In this document: positions 1 to 8,117 of the stretch, piece by piece
Numbering within the stretch: the stretch's first letter is position 1
How the letters are laid out: the number at the start of each line of letters is the position of its first letter
Assembly: GCF_016429255.1 (NCBI RefSeq)
Contig: NZ_JAELUG010000048.1
Coordinates: 1 to 45,341, forward strand
Length of the DNA stretch: 45,341 nucleotides
Direction of reading: 5' to 3'
DNA from: Rhizobium sp. ASV8
Lineage (GTDB): Bacteria > Pseudomonadota > Alphaproteobacteria > Rhizobiales > Rhizobiaceae
Notes under the pieces: model-generated
The model's input: only the letters and a program-made list of their open reading frames with translations
Database searches by the model: none
Told to the model about the DNA's origin: nothing
Program-made: the position numbers and the translations under genes

Positions 1-76
1 AGAGCCATACGGCGTGGGCAATGATCTCAGCGGGAAAGCGGTGGCGTCTGAAGTGAACATGAGCAGCTTCGGTCAT
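1..76 (-). mobile_element. IS6-family transposase, N-terminus only (runs off left edge)
   Basis: Read on the minus strand from the ATG at 76-74, the frame gives MTEAAHVHFRRHRFPAEIIA and then HAVWL before the window ends. The RHRFPxEIIxHAVWL pattern is the characteristic N-terminus of IS6 (IS26-like) DDE transposases in rhizobia. Only about 25 codons are present, so intactness cannot be judged. I could not recognise the terminal inverted repeat in bases 77-199. The assignment rests on the family motif; the presence of a full element to the left is inference. Confidence 0.7.
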
Positions 77-199
77 GGCAACCCGAATACCAAGTCGATC
101 CAACCAAGCCGTTAAGGCGACGCTACCTCATGGATGCACAGCGGGCATTTGTCGTTCCCTGTGACTTAACAACGTCAGATCCGTGACAAGGAGAAGAAC

Positions 200-391
200 A
201 TGCGTGCAGCTTTGCTGGTCGCCGCAATAGCCGGCGTTATGCTCGGCGCCTATGCCTACCAATCCGGTAGCGCCGACGAATCAAAAGACTCAAGCCAAAA
301 GTCGTCAAAGAATACAGGCAGTAGTACGGCCCAACCGAAGCTTGGTTACCCCGACCCCTACATTCCCCCGGCAAAGGGTAATGGCTTTTGA
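200..391 (+). CDS. Small exported or membrane-anchored hypothetical protein (63 aa)
   Basis: The ATG follows a good Shine-Dalgarno (AAGGAGA, 188-194). Residues 1-20 form a hydrophobic Ala/Val/Leu helix starting MRAALL, so the protein is probably a signal-peptide or N-anchored periplasmic protein. The rest is hydrophilic, rich in Ser, Lys and Asp, with a proline-containing tail (YPDPYIPPAKGNGF). No catalytic motif is visible and I do not recognise the family. It stands alone between the IS6 fragment and an ill-defined stretch. Confidence comes from the ribosome site plus the signal-like start. Confidence 0.5.
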   Translation: MRAALLVAAIAGVMLGAYAYQSGSADESKDSSQKSSKNTGSSTAQPKLGYPDPYIPPAKGNGF

Positions 392-1003
392 CGTCGGGTG
401 ACATCCGGAGGGTGGAATAGTGTCAAAACGCGAGCCGACTGTCGTGGTCAAACGCCGATGCCGCCGTGCGCCGCGATTGGCCGCGACCCCTTCGAAGACC
501 TCGAACGCACCTCCAACAGATGACGCTTTTTCGAATTTCAAAAACCCATCAGCCTCCGCGTGCTGCATCTGCCGCCAGTTCCATTGCGCGATGTGACAGC
601 TCAATTCTCCCGGCAGAATGCCCGACCTCAGGCTTCCGACGACGCCTGACCTCCCGTCAATCTTCAAATCGCCCACATCCGGCCCCGCAACCCGCACAAC
701 CACCGACCGATCTTCCAAGGTAACGGGGGAAGAATACCGTCTGTGCTGCCCTCCGACCCCCGGGCGCGCCGTCGCTGTTCGCCATTGAGTTTTCTCTCAA
801 CAATGATGCAGACGGCGCTCACTGTGCAATTATCTCATCTGTCTCAGCAATACCGGTCGGACGGAAAATTCCGGATCAACACCGACGTGAATGCCGTCGG
901 CAGCACGATTGCCGATCGATATCACAAATCGAACCCTAAGTTTGAGCTCTCCGCAGTAGTCCGATCCCAGTGGTGGAGATCGTCAGCGGAGGTCTACACA
1001 ACT
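392..1003. other. Intergenic stretch without a recognisable gene
   Basis: On the plus strand a GTG at 420 has a strong upstream site (GGAGGG at 406-411) and opens 58 codons, ending in TGA at 594-596. The same frame then stays open to a stop at 786-788. The product is Arg/Ser/Pro-rich and matches nothing I know. It could be a small gene broken by the TGA, or chance. The open frame on the opposite strand (305-718) looks like a shadow. Nothing else is seen. Confidence 0.3.
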
Positions 1004-2053
1004 TCACTTCTCCGGGTTGAGCGTCCCAGGAAGTGTTTTCGGGGCTGGCAATTCACCCGCTGATGAGGTGCCAATCTGAGCAGAATTATATATGAGGCCA
1101 TATTTAACCTGGGTTACACGCAGATCGCGGTACCAGTTGACGAGATCGCCCCAGGGGTCATTTATTTTTGAAAGACCGGACACGAAAGCGACGACTGTTC
1201 CGATTTCGGTCTTCCCGGTGACCACGAAATAGCCGCCTAACGCGAATATGCCTGCGTAGCCCATCTGGGTCATCAGATTCATCATGAAATTCATCGTGAA
1301 CTTGATCTTGTAGATGCTCATGTTGATCCGGAAGACATCTCCAATACGCGATGCCTGTTGCCCGTCAGTGTCAATTGCTTGCCCCATTTGGACGATATCC
1401 TCGCTGACATTGCGCATGATGCTGATCCTTTTCCCGACGCGGCGGTTGATCGCCGCCTGCATGACCGGGACGAAACCACTTTGTGGAAGAAATATCGTGA
1501 CGACAATGATCGTAATAAGCGGCTGCAGATAGACGAGATAGCCGCAGACAGCCGTCAATATGCCGATCTGCAACAATGGCTCCGAGATACTCGTGCCGAC
1601 AAAGCCGCCGACGGGTTCCGCCTCTGCCAGGATGATCGAGAGTTGGATACCTTCGCTGGCCATCATCGAGTCCCCCGTTGCCGATGTCCGCGATGCCTCG
1701 AATACCTGCAAACGCAGCCATCGAACGGCCGCTTCTCCGATCCAGCTGCTGTAGATATTGAGCACCAGTTTCACGGCTCCCTCGGTCAGAGCCAGGAGAA
1801 TGTAAATCAGCACCAGAATGGCGATCGTTCGATAGGAACCATCCTCTGTTGCCGCATTCACGATCCGTCGCTGTACCTCCAGCGGTATGGTTCCCGCCGT
1901 AAAGAGCACGATAGACAGGATTGCAGTGGCCGCCTGATGCCACCCCGATGCTCGAAAAACGAACCCATATAGTGTTCGAGGAAGAATGATTTCCTTCGCC
2001 AGCGGGCGCGACAAAGCCGCCTTTGGACCGCGAAATGTTTTCAGGATGGTCAT
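1004..2053 (-). CDS. ABC exporter-type transmembrane protein without ATPase domain
   Basis: This 349-aa protein has the layout of a type-1 ABC exporter transmembrane domain: about six hydrophobic helices (around residues 38-58, 77-97, 155-190 and 255-300 in groups) separated by polar stretches such as EVQRRIVNAATEDG. It ends soon after the last helices, with no Walker A, signature or Walker B motif. A full half-transporter would need about 200 more residues, and no ATPase gene follows downstream to the window edge. The ATG overlaps the stop of the 40-aa gene upstream by ATGA (2050-2053), so the two are translationally coupled. It may pair with an ATPase encoded elsewhere, act as a non-transporting membrane protein, or be a truncated gene. 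The substrate is unknown. Confidence 0.6.
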   Translation of the reverse strand: MTILKTFRGPKAALSRPLAKEIILPRTLYGFVFRASGWHQAATAILSIVLFTAGTIPLEVQRRIVNAATEDGSYRTIAILVLIYILLALTEGAVKLVLNIYSSWIGEAAVRWLRLQVFEASRTSATGDSMMASEGIQLSIILAEAEPVGGFVGTSISEPLLQIGILTAVCGYLVYLQPLITIIVVTIFLPQSGFVPVMQAAINRRVGKRISIMRNVSEDIVQMGQAIDTDGQQASRIGDVFRINMSIYKIKFTMNFMMNLMTQMGYAGIFALGGYFVVTGKTEIGTVVAFVSGLSKINDPWGDLVNWYRDLRVTQVKYGLIYNSAQIGTSSAGELPAPKTLPGTLNPEK

Positions 2054-2172
2054 TGCGTAGCCGATTTCTCAAGCGGCGTCTGTCGCCCGGTTCCGGCAAT
2101 CGGCTTTACCCACAAAATCCCGATGATCGTCGCGATCATGACGATCAATATGATCAGCAATAACTTTTGCAC
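2050..2172 (-). CDS. 40-aa single-pass membrane protein, GTG start
   Basis: A GTG at 2172-2170 is preceded on the minus strand by TAGGAGGTCATCA, an almost perfect ribosome site at ideal spacing. The product begins (M)QKLLLIILIVMIATIIGILW, a single transmembrane helix over residues 2-22, followed by a short polar tail ending SATQ. Its stop overlaps the ABC protein start by four bases, which implies coupled translation and a shared membrane role. A longer frame upstream (to 2331) lacks a ribosome site and is probably not used. Upstream, 2173-2303 shows a second ribosome site and ATG (2303-2301) opening a short frame that may be a frameshifted small gene ending near 2180. Confidence 0.6.
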   Translation of the reverse strand: MQKLLLIILIVMIATIIGILWVKPIAGTGRQTPLEKSATQ

Positions 2173-2358
2173 TGATGACCTCCTAACCTGCCACACTGAG
2201 ATCCACCTGCTGGTGGCGAGCAAAGTCGGTTTCGTTTTTGAACGACAGAGAACGAGGAAGCATTGGGATAGATGATCAGCTGCAGATGGAATTGCGTTTT
2301 CATGTCGGTCCTTTTCAGTAAGCTGAGTCAATGATCGCGTGGCCGCTCATCCGGCGCT

Positions 2359-2372
2359 TTGATGAAGGTCAA
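2359..2372 (-). promoter_or_regulatory. FixK/FNR-type box upstream of the small membrane protein/ABC pair
   Basis: TTGATGAAGGTCAA fits the FNR/FixK consensus TTGAY-N4-RTCAA exactly. It lies between usp and the coupled small-protein/ABC pair, about 190 bases before the GTG. With the usual -41.5 placement the transcript would start near 2324. The match is seen directly; function is inferred. Confidence 0.5.
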
Positions 2373-2434
2373 GAATGCTCGAGCGGGAGGAGACATATCT
2401 GCCTTCATAACCAGCAAATGGAGTCCGGGGCTCG

Positions 2435-3265
2435 TCAGTGAGCGAGAAACAAGGGTAAATCCAGGTCACTCAGCATCGATTGTGTCACGCCGCCGAACAG
2501 GCGTTGTCTAAGCCGCGGATGGCTATAAGCTCCCATGACGATCATCCCGGCGCCAATCTCGACCGCATGTTTTCGAAGCGCGTTCTCCACGGAATGCCCA
2601 TTGTCAGAAATGCAATCGAGGCTGACCCTAACGCCGTGCCGCTCAAGGAACTTGGATATGTTCGCTCCCTGCTCCTCGTAGCCTGCAGCGTGCAAGGAAG
2701 GCGCCTCGACGAGCGTCACATGCACCGTTCCGGCGGCTTGCAAGAAGTCTATCGATTGCCGGGTTGCGCGGGCGGCAGCCTCGCTCGAATCCCAGGCCAA
2801 CAGGACTACCTTTGGCGCTTCTCCAAGATGCTTGTTGGTTGGATTGATCAGCACAGGTGTGGGCGATTGAAGCAATGCTCCATCGACCACTCTTTGTCGA
2901 AGCAAATCATTGTGGGCGGCCTGCGCGCCGACGAGAACCAGATCGACATAATGTGCCCGCTCGGCGATATCCTCGTCGGCCCAGGCATATTCTGTGTAGA
3001 TTTCCTGCACCTCGTAAGACCTTATGCTTCCCTTTACAAGCGTTCTAACATCGCATGCTTTCTCCGTCAGGTTTTCTGTGTCGCGCACGCGCCTGTCGAG
3101 CCTATCGGCGAGAGACTCGTATGAGCTGAAGTGGGGAGTTGCGCACATCGCTATCAACAATGCCGTGAGGTGTGCGTCGTGTGAGTGGCAAAAGTCCACG
3201 GCGCACTTCAGATCATCATTGAACTGGTTGACGTCGAGGATGCTCAAGACCGTTTTGATGGACAT
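2435..3265 (-). CDS. Tandem-domain universal stress protein
   Basis: The 276-aa product contains two Usp domains. The N-terminal one begins MSIKTVLSILDVNQFNDDL and is degenerate. The C-terminal one, from about residue 145 (KVVLLAWDSSEAAARA), carries the nucleotide-binding signature near its end (MGAYSHPRLRQRLFGGVTQ, G-x2-G-x9-G-S/T type) and ends DLPLFLAH. Tandem Usp proteins are ATP-binding stress proteins, often induced by oxygen limitation. I chose the ATG at 3265 rather than one 45 bases upstream because family members start MSxKTVL and a GGAAGG lies upstream. The gene is divergent from the metallo-beta-lactamase gene, with a FixK-like box between them. The ligand and client are not known. 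Confidence 0.85.
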   Translation of the reverse strand: MSIKTVLSILDVNQFNDDLKCAVDFCHSHDAHLTALLIAMCATPHFSSYESLADRLDRRVRDTENLTEKACDVRTLVKGSIRSYEVQEIYTEYAWADEDIAERAHYVDLVLVGAQAAHNDLLRQRVVDGALLQSPTPVLINPTNKHLGEAPKVVLLAWDSSEAAARATRQSIDFLQAAGTVHVTLVEAPSLHAAGYEEQGANISKFLERHGVRVSLDCISDNGHSVENALRKHAVEIGAGMIVMGAYSHPRLRQRLFGGVTQSMLSDLDLPLFLAH

Positions 3266-3326
3266 GATGAGATCGCCTTCCCATTTGGAGGAAAGGACAG
3301 AGAATCTCACTTTTTACCCTGTTTCC

Positions 3327-3340
3327 TTGATCTTGAGCAA
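3327..3340. promoter_or_regulatory. FixK/FNR-like box in divergent usp/nuclease promoter
   Basis: TTGATCTTGAGCAA matches TTGAT-N4-ATCAA with one mismatch (AGCAA). Its centre would place starts at -41.5 for both flanking genes: near 3292 for usp (27-base leader) and near 3375 for the nuclease (16-base leader). That geometry suits a shared divergent operator. Function is inferred. Confidence 0.4.
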
Positions 3341-3390
3341 AGAAAACCTGATCCGCCGCACATAAGGTTAGGTGCATGCGAGGGAGCCAG

Positions 3391-4992
3391 ATGACAGATT
3401 CAGTTTTACATTTCTACGGTGCGGCCGGGTCGGTGACCGGCTCGTGCTTTGTCCTTGAGTATCGCGATACACGCACAATGGTCGATTGCGGCATGTTCCA
3501 GGGCTCCAAGACCGAGAAGGAATTGAATTACAGGCCGTTCCCGTTCGATGCGTCTCTGGTTGACGCCGTCATTTTGACCCACGCGCATATTGATCATTCC
3601 GGACTTATCCCGAAGCTGGTGAAAGCCGGTTTCAACGGGCCGATCTATTGTACGCCCGCGACCTTGGATCTCTGTTCGATCATGCTGCAAGACTCCGGAC
3701 ATATCCAGGAAGCAGAGGTCGAGCAGCTGAATCGCCGCAACCGGCACAGATCGCGCGACACGTTGCAACCCATTTATACCGCAGAAGACGCGCGTGCCGC
3801 GATGACACAGTTTCGAGCAGTTTCCTATAAAGAATGGCAGAGATTGGAGGGCGGGCTTGGGTTTCGGCTTTGGGACGCCGGACATCTGCTCGGTTCGGCT
3901 TCGGTCGAAATCGAGCTTGCAACCGAAAACGGCCCGATCCGCATGCTGTTTTCCGGTGATGTCGGTCCGCAGCACAAGCTTTTAGAGGCCCGACCAGATG
4001 CTCCCAAGGATTTCGACTACGTCATCTGCGAAAGCACCTATGGGGATCGCGAACGAGACGAAGTTTCCGACGTCGCTCGTCGTGGGCAGCTTCGCGAGAT
4101 CCTTCTCAAGGCCTATCATCCCAACGGCGCCCTGCTGATCCCATCATTTGCGGTCGAGCGTACACAGGAATTGCTTGCTGATATCAATGTGTTGATGGAC
4201 GCTGGTGAGATATCCCGCTGTCCCGTCATCATCGATTCGCCATTGGCCTCGCGCGCAACTGCAATCTTCAAGCAGCATGCACATTCCATCCCCAACGGCG
4301 ACCTGCTAATCAAAGCGCTGAATGCCAAAAATGTGCGCTTTACGGAAACGGCCGAGCAATCAAAAGCAATCGACCTCATTCGCGGCTTCCATATCATCAT
4401 CGCTGCCAGCGGCATGTGTGAGGCCGGCCGCATTCGCCACCGCCTCAAGAACTGGCTTTGGCGAGATGAAGGCACAGTGCTGCTCGTCGGATTCCAGGCA
4501 GCCGGCACGCTTGGGAGAATTCTTGAAGACGGCGCGCGCACCGTAAAAATCCAGGGTGAAGAAATCATCGTCCGCGCGACTGTGCGATCACTGGATGCCT
4601 ATAGCGGTCACGCCGACGCTACCGAGCTGGCGCAGTGGATAGGGGCCAGGGAGCCGATCCGTTCGGGGCTGTTTCTGGTTCACGGCGAACCAGGCGCGCG
4701 TGACAGCCTGAAATCTCGTCTCTTGGTCGAGAAGCCGGACGCCGCCGTCATGATACCATCGCTCGATGACAGCTACAGTCTGGCGAAAACAGCCGCCGCA
4801 CCGCTTGCGCATGTCACGCCGCCTCCGCGCCTTGTACCCCGGGATGTCGGCCATTCGGATTGGCACAACGACTACCAATCGATCGTCCTCAATCTGGAGG
4901 AGCGGTTGCGTCAAACCGCCGACCGGAAAGCGCGCGCCGTTATTCTTCGGCGCGTCAAAAGAGCTATTGAGGAAGACGGGCGTTCAAGCTAG
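3391..4992 (+). CDS. Beta-CASP metallo-beta-lactamase fold RNA nuclease
   Basis: This 533-aa protein has the full motif set of the beta-CASP/RMMBL family of RNA-processing exo/endonucleases (CPSF-73/YSH1-like). Motif 1 is in MVDCGMFQG, motif 2 is HAHIDH at residues 64-69 (zinc ligands), motif 3 is GHLLGSA and motif 4 is FSGDVG. Beta-CASP motifs follow: ESTYGDR, then SGHAD in DAYSGHADATEL near residue 409. The ATG at 3391 follows GAGGGAG; a start 15 bases earlier is less likely. The family cuts RNA in the cytoplasm. In many proteobacteria this clade sits with Usp, CoA-transferase and other Anr/FixK-controlled genes, as here. The substrate in this organism is unknown. Confidence 0.85.
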   Translation: MTDSVLHFYGAAGSVTGSCFVLEYRDTRTMVDCGMFQGSKTEKELNYRPFPFDASLVDAVILTHAHIDHSGLIPKLVKAGFNGPIYCTPATLDLCSIMLQDSGHIQEAEVEQLNRRNRHRSRDTLQPIYTAEDARAAMTQFRAVSYKEWQRLEGGLGFRLWDAGHLLGSASVEIELATENGPIRMLFSGDVGPQHKLLEARPDAPKDFDYVICESTYGDRERDEVSDVARRGQLREILLKAYHPNGALLIPSFAVERTQELLADINVLMDAGEISRCPVIIDSPLASRATAIFKQHAHSIPNGDLLIKALNAKNVRFTETAEQSKAIDLIRGFHIIIAASGMCEAGRIRHRLKNWLWRDEGTVLLVGFQAAGTLGRILEDGARTVKIQGEEIIVRATVRSLDAYSGHADATELAQWIGAREPIRSGLFLVHGEPGARDSLKSRLLVEKPDAAVMIPSLDDSYSLAKTAAAPLAHVTPPPRLVPRDVGHSDWHNDYQSIVLNLEERLRQTADRKARAVILRRVKRAIEEDGRSS

Positions 4993-5010
4993 TCACAAAG
5001 GAGTAAGACA

Positions 5011-5082
5011 ATGCTGATGACCGATCGCGATTGCAGAAGGGGAGGGCAGCGCCTCGCCATTCAGACACTCGCAGGCAACTAG
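5011..5082 (+). other. Short frame with good ribosome site after the nuclease gene
   Basis: AAAGGAG (4998-5004) precedes an ATG at 5011 that opens only 23 codons (MLMTDRDCRRGGQRLAIQ then TLAGN, stop TAG). It looks like the start of a downstream operon gene whose body is lost, since the bases to 5245 hold no coherent frame. It could also be a genuine tiny protein. Low confidence. Confidence 0.2.
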
Positions 5083-5245
5083 GCTGGTACCACCGCAAAG
5101 TCCGGTGGTTGCGAGGCGGTCAGCCGATTGCGACACATAGCGAGCATGAAATGACAGCGCACGGCAGCAATCGGCCGGAATAAAGGCAGCGCGGCAAGCG
5201 CATGTGTTTCTCAAACCGAAGTTTGCGGGTGTTCGTCTTGTTAAG

Positions 5246-5695
5246 CTACGCGCCGCTATTTGATTGCTGTGGGCGCTCGGGCCAGAGCGACCCAAGGGAC
5301 GGATTCATCGCGAGCTTGACTTTCTTGATCACAGCTGGGCTCAAGCGATGATCGAGCAACTTGAAGACATTCTGCGCTGCCTGCTCGACGCCCAGGTCGT
5401 TCAGCCTCACTGATCGCGTGCCTATGCTCGCAAGGAAAGCCACTCTATTTGAGCACGGTTGGGTGTGTTCAGGCTGCCAGTTTTCGTAGAATAGTCCCCG
5501 GATCAATTGCGGCAGATGCGCTGAGAAGGCAACCATTGCCTTCTGGCCCATTGAATCTCGCAGCGCGTGTAGGACGGAGCGTAGGCAATCATAGGCCTCA
5601 TTCCGTTCACAATGGAGATATTCGGACAATTCTACGACTCATGTTTCGGCTTGGCGCGCAGGATCAGAGAAGGTCAGGGAAGGAATAGAGTTCAT
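5246..5695 (-). pseudogene. DUF2267 protein gene interrupted by in-frame TGA
   Basis: From the ATG at 5695 the frame reads MNSIPSLTFSDPARQAET, then TGA (5641-5639), then VVELSEYLHCERNEAYDCLRS and on to the stop at 5246. The second part contains the DUF2267 core (YDCLRSVLHALRD, LPQLIRGLFYENWQP, and a C-terminal LSPAVIKKVK). Family members carry a tryptophan at the stop position (xxWLxEL), so one TGG to TGA change explains it. With read-through the product would be 149 aa, the family's normal size. A TTG just downstream (5629) could start a shortened protein, so residual function is possible. A FixK-like box lies about 58 bases upstream. The molecular role of DUF2267 is not established. Confidence 0.7.
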
Positions 5696-5746
5696 GGTAA
5701 GCTTCTTTAATCGAGACTATCGTCACCTAACTCCCGATGATGCGCG

Positions 5747-5760
5747 TTGTCCTAGATCAA
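5747..5760 (-). promoter_or_regulatory. FixK/FNR-like box upstream of DUF2267
   Basis: TTGTCCTAGATCAA is one base off TTGAC-N4-ATCAA. Its centre is 58 bases before the DUF2267 ATG, giving a plausible start near 5712. The site appears preserved although the gene is broken. Function is inferred. Confidence 0.35.
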
Positions 5761-5860
5761 CATCACGGTTCTATTTGCGTGGGATGTTGGGGCGACGTCT
5801 TGCCGGGCTCTGACGATCAATTGCAAAACTATTTCCCCCGAGTTGAACGGTCTCCGCGGA

Positions 5861-6045
5861 TCACTTACGAAGAGCGACCTTCGGCGCCATGGAGCCGCCG
5901 GGAACTTCGCGCCGCAGATCAGTGAGATCTTCGTGGATGACGACCTCAATCCCGGTAAGTCCACCGTCCGTCTGTTTGATCACAGGGATGCCTCCGCCGC
6001 CCCTGCAGATGACGGTCACGCGGTGATCGACCAGTAGCGACGAAG
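5861..6045 (-). pseudogene. arcC: Carbamate kinase remnant with internal deletion
   Basis: The minus-strand frame reads LLVDHRVTVICRGGGGIPVI, then KQTDGGLTGIEVVIHEDLTD, then jumps to LRREVPGGSMAPKVALRK and stop. The first two blocks align with the intact carbamate kinase in this window (LLVNHGVTVICTGGGGIPVI, SLTGIEAVIDKD). The last block aligns with its SEVRFPPGSMAPKV about 45 residues later, so the segment between is deleted. N- and C-terminal parts are absent. This is a second, dead arcC copy, about 4 kb from the intact one and in the same orientation. Confidence 0.75.
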
Positions 6046-6207
6046 CGAGACCTGTCTATCAGGCCGAAAGAATGCCAGAGGGATGTGAGATCTCTTGGCC
6101 TTTTGCTGCTTCTGGCCAGCCGAAATCTCTTCTCAAAGGATGGAAAATCTTTCTTCGCGGATGGGATAGAACAATGAGTAACGGCGACGGCTGCACTCAG
6201 CAGATGA

Positions 6208-6723
6208 TCTACATCAATCGAGCACCTGCTCGTCATGCCGGTCTCCCCGATCGAAAGCATGCTCGCAAAAATATGGGCGAATGGCCTCGTCATCGTCGTC
6301 GCTGCGATCTTTTCGCTTACCGTCGTCGTCGAGCGCCTACTCGGTATGCCCATCGCGGGATCTGTAAGCCTCTTTGTAGCCGCGGCGGTCTTCTACTAAT
6401 GTTCGGTGACGTCACTCGGCATCTTGATTGCCACCGTTTCGACCTCGATGGCGCAGTTCGGACTGATTGTGATGCCGGTTCTTATCATCATGAACCTCCT
6501 GTCCGGAAGCACGACACCCACGGAGAGCATGCCCGGCTGGTTGCAGAATGTGATGCAGCTTTCGCCATCGACTCATTTCGTCGCCTTATCGCAGGCCGTG
6601 CTTTATCGGGGAGCCGGATTTGCGATCGTAGGGCGGCAAATGCCGGCGCTCTTCGGCATCGGAGCGGCATTCTTTGCCATGGCTACGCTGCGTTTTCGCA
6701 AGTCGCTTCTCAGCGGTCAGTGA
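6208..6723 (+). pseudogene. ABC-2 type permease (YhhJ-like) C-terminal half with in-frame TAA
   Basis: The frame TSIEHLLVMPVSPIESMLAK, IWANGLVIVVAAIFSLTVVV and so on runs to VFY, then TAA (6397-6399), then CSVTSLGILIATVSTSMAQF to SLLSGQ and stop at 6723. IEHLLVMPV, SVTSLGI, SGxTTPxESMPxxxQ and PSTHFVALSQAVLYRGAGF are hallmarks of YhhJ/YbhS-type drug-export ABC-2 permeases, often encoded with a HlyD protein and the RbbA-like ATPase. The N-terminal half and partner genes are missing, and the in-frame TAA (family has Leu/Phe there) ends translation. A GTG at 6406 could only start a 105-aa fragment. Clearly non-functional as a transporter. Confidence 0.8.
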
Positions 6724-6789
6724 GGTGCCCGACGGTGGAATTTAGTAATCCAGATTGCTTGCGCATTCGCTCGTCACTATTGTTATGAA

Positions 6790-8055
6790 ATGGATATCAT
6801 CGAAGCGTTTCCGCGTCTCAGCCTCGCTCTTGCCATCGGCATTCTGGTCGGGGTTGAGCGTGGCTGGCAGGAGCGCGAGACGGAGCCCGGTAAAAGAACG
6901 GCCGGTATTCGCACCTTCGGCCTGTCCGGCTTTCTCGGTGGCTTGGCAGGTTTCCTGCAAGTCAAGCTCGGACCGGTCCTGCCGGTCGCCGTTTTCGTTG
7001 TTTTCGGCATCGCATTTGTCGTCTTCAGCAGATACGAGGCCGAGCAGGAGGAAGACTATAGCGTCACCGGCGTCATAGCGGCTCTCGCCGTCTTCGTCCT
7101 TGGGGTCATTGCGACCGTTTCCGACATGACCGTCGCTGCGGCCGGAGGCGTCGCGGTGACCGCCTTGCTGGCTGCTCGCCATAGTCTGCATGGATTCCTG
7201 CGAAATCTGACATGGCTGGAACTTAGAGCTGCACTCGTGCTGCTTGCCATGACACTCGTTGCGCTGCCTCTCCTTCCCAACAGAACAATCGATCCCTGGA
7301 ATGCGATCAACCCATTCCAGCTATGGCTGCTGACAATCCTGATTGCCGCCATCTCCTATATCGGCTATCTGGCGATCCGCATTGCCGGACCAAAGCATGG
7401 AATCCTTTTTAGTGGCGCTGCAGGCGGGTTCATATCGTCTACCGCCGTCACCTTGTCCTTTGCGCGTCTATCGTCCGGCAGCACCCAGGCGACCCACAGC
7501 CTCGTTGCCGGCGCGTCGATCGCCGGAGCAATGTCCATCGGACGCGCACTGGTCATCAGTGGCATATTGGCGCCTGTGCTCGTTCTCAAGCTGGCTGTCG
7601 CGTTCGTTCCCGTCATTCTTGTCTTTCTTTCGGCGACCTTCCTGATGCTCAGGGGAGCGAAGGCCGACGATAAGGCAACCGACATCAATCCAGATAATCC
7701 GTTCGAATTACTCACGGTTCTCCGCTTCGGAGCGTTTCTCGGCGTCATAAGCTTCCTATCGAAATTCGTGATCGACCAGATCGGGCCATCGATGATCTTT
7801 GTCGTCGCGCCGCTTTCGGGACTTGCCGATCTTGATGCCATCACCCTGTCGACGGCACGCATGGCGGGGTCGGTGCTGACGACTGAGGTTGCGACGATCG
7901 CGATCTCTGTGGCCGCGGCGGCCAATCTTATAGTGAAGATGGTGCTGGCCATCATGTTCGGAAGTCGCGCCTACGCCACAGCATTGAGTGTGACAACGTT
8001 GATGGCGCTCGTCGTCGCCGTTGCTGCCTATATCGCGCTCAGCACTTTGGCGTGA
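6790..8055 (+). CDS. MgtC/SapB and DUF4010 membrane protein
   Basis: The 421-aa product is almost entirely transmembrane. Residues 5-145 form the MgtC/SapB domain, with the signature ALAIGILVGVERGWQERE and KRTAGIRTFGLSG. Residues 180-405 match DUF4010 (GAAGGFISSTAVTLSFAR, PLSGLADLDAITLSTARMA). MgtC-family proteins affect magnesium starvation and acid tolerance and the F-ATPase in pathogens; the fused DUF4010 version is common in environmental bacteria and its transport role is unproven. No strong ribosome site precedes the ATG. It follows the dead ABC-2 gene on the same strand and precedes the CoA-transferase. Confidence 0.8.
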   Translation: MDIIEAFPRLSLALAIGILVGVERGWQERETEPGKRTAGIRTFGLSGFLGGLAGFLQVKLGPVLPVAVFVVFGIAFVVFSRYEAEQEEDYSVTGVIAALAVFVLGVIATVSDMTVAAAGGVAVTALLAARHSLHGFLRNLTWLELRAALVLLAMTLVALPLLPNRTIDPWNAINPFQLWLLTILIAAISYIGYLAIRIAGPKHGILFSGAAGGFISSTAVTLSFARLSSGSTQATHSLVAGASIAGAMSIGRALVISGILAPVLVLKLAVAFVPVILVFLSATFLMLRGAKADDKATDINPDNPFELLTVLRFGAFLGVISFLSKFVIDQIGPSMIFVVAPLSGLADLDAITLSTARMAGSVLTTEVATIAISVAAAANLIVKMVLAIMFGSRAYATALSVTTLMALVVAVAAYIALSTLA

Positions 8056-8117
8056 CCGCCGGCCGGGGGCCAGGACATCGCGATCCCCCATGAAATCATG
8101 GCGGGCACCGAGCTCCA

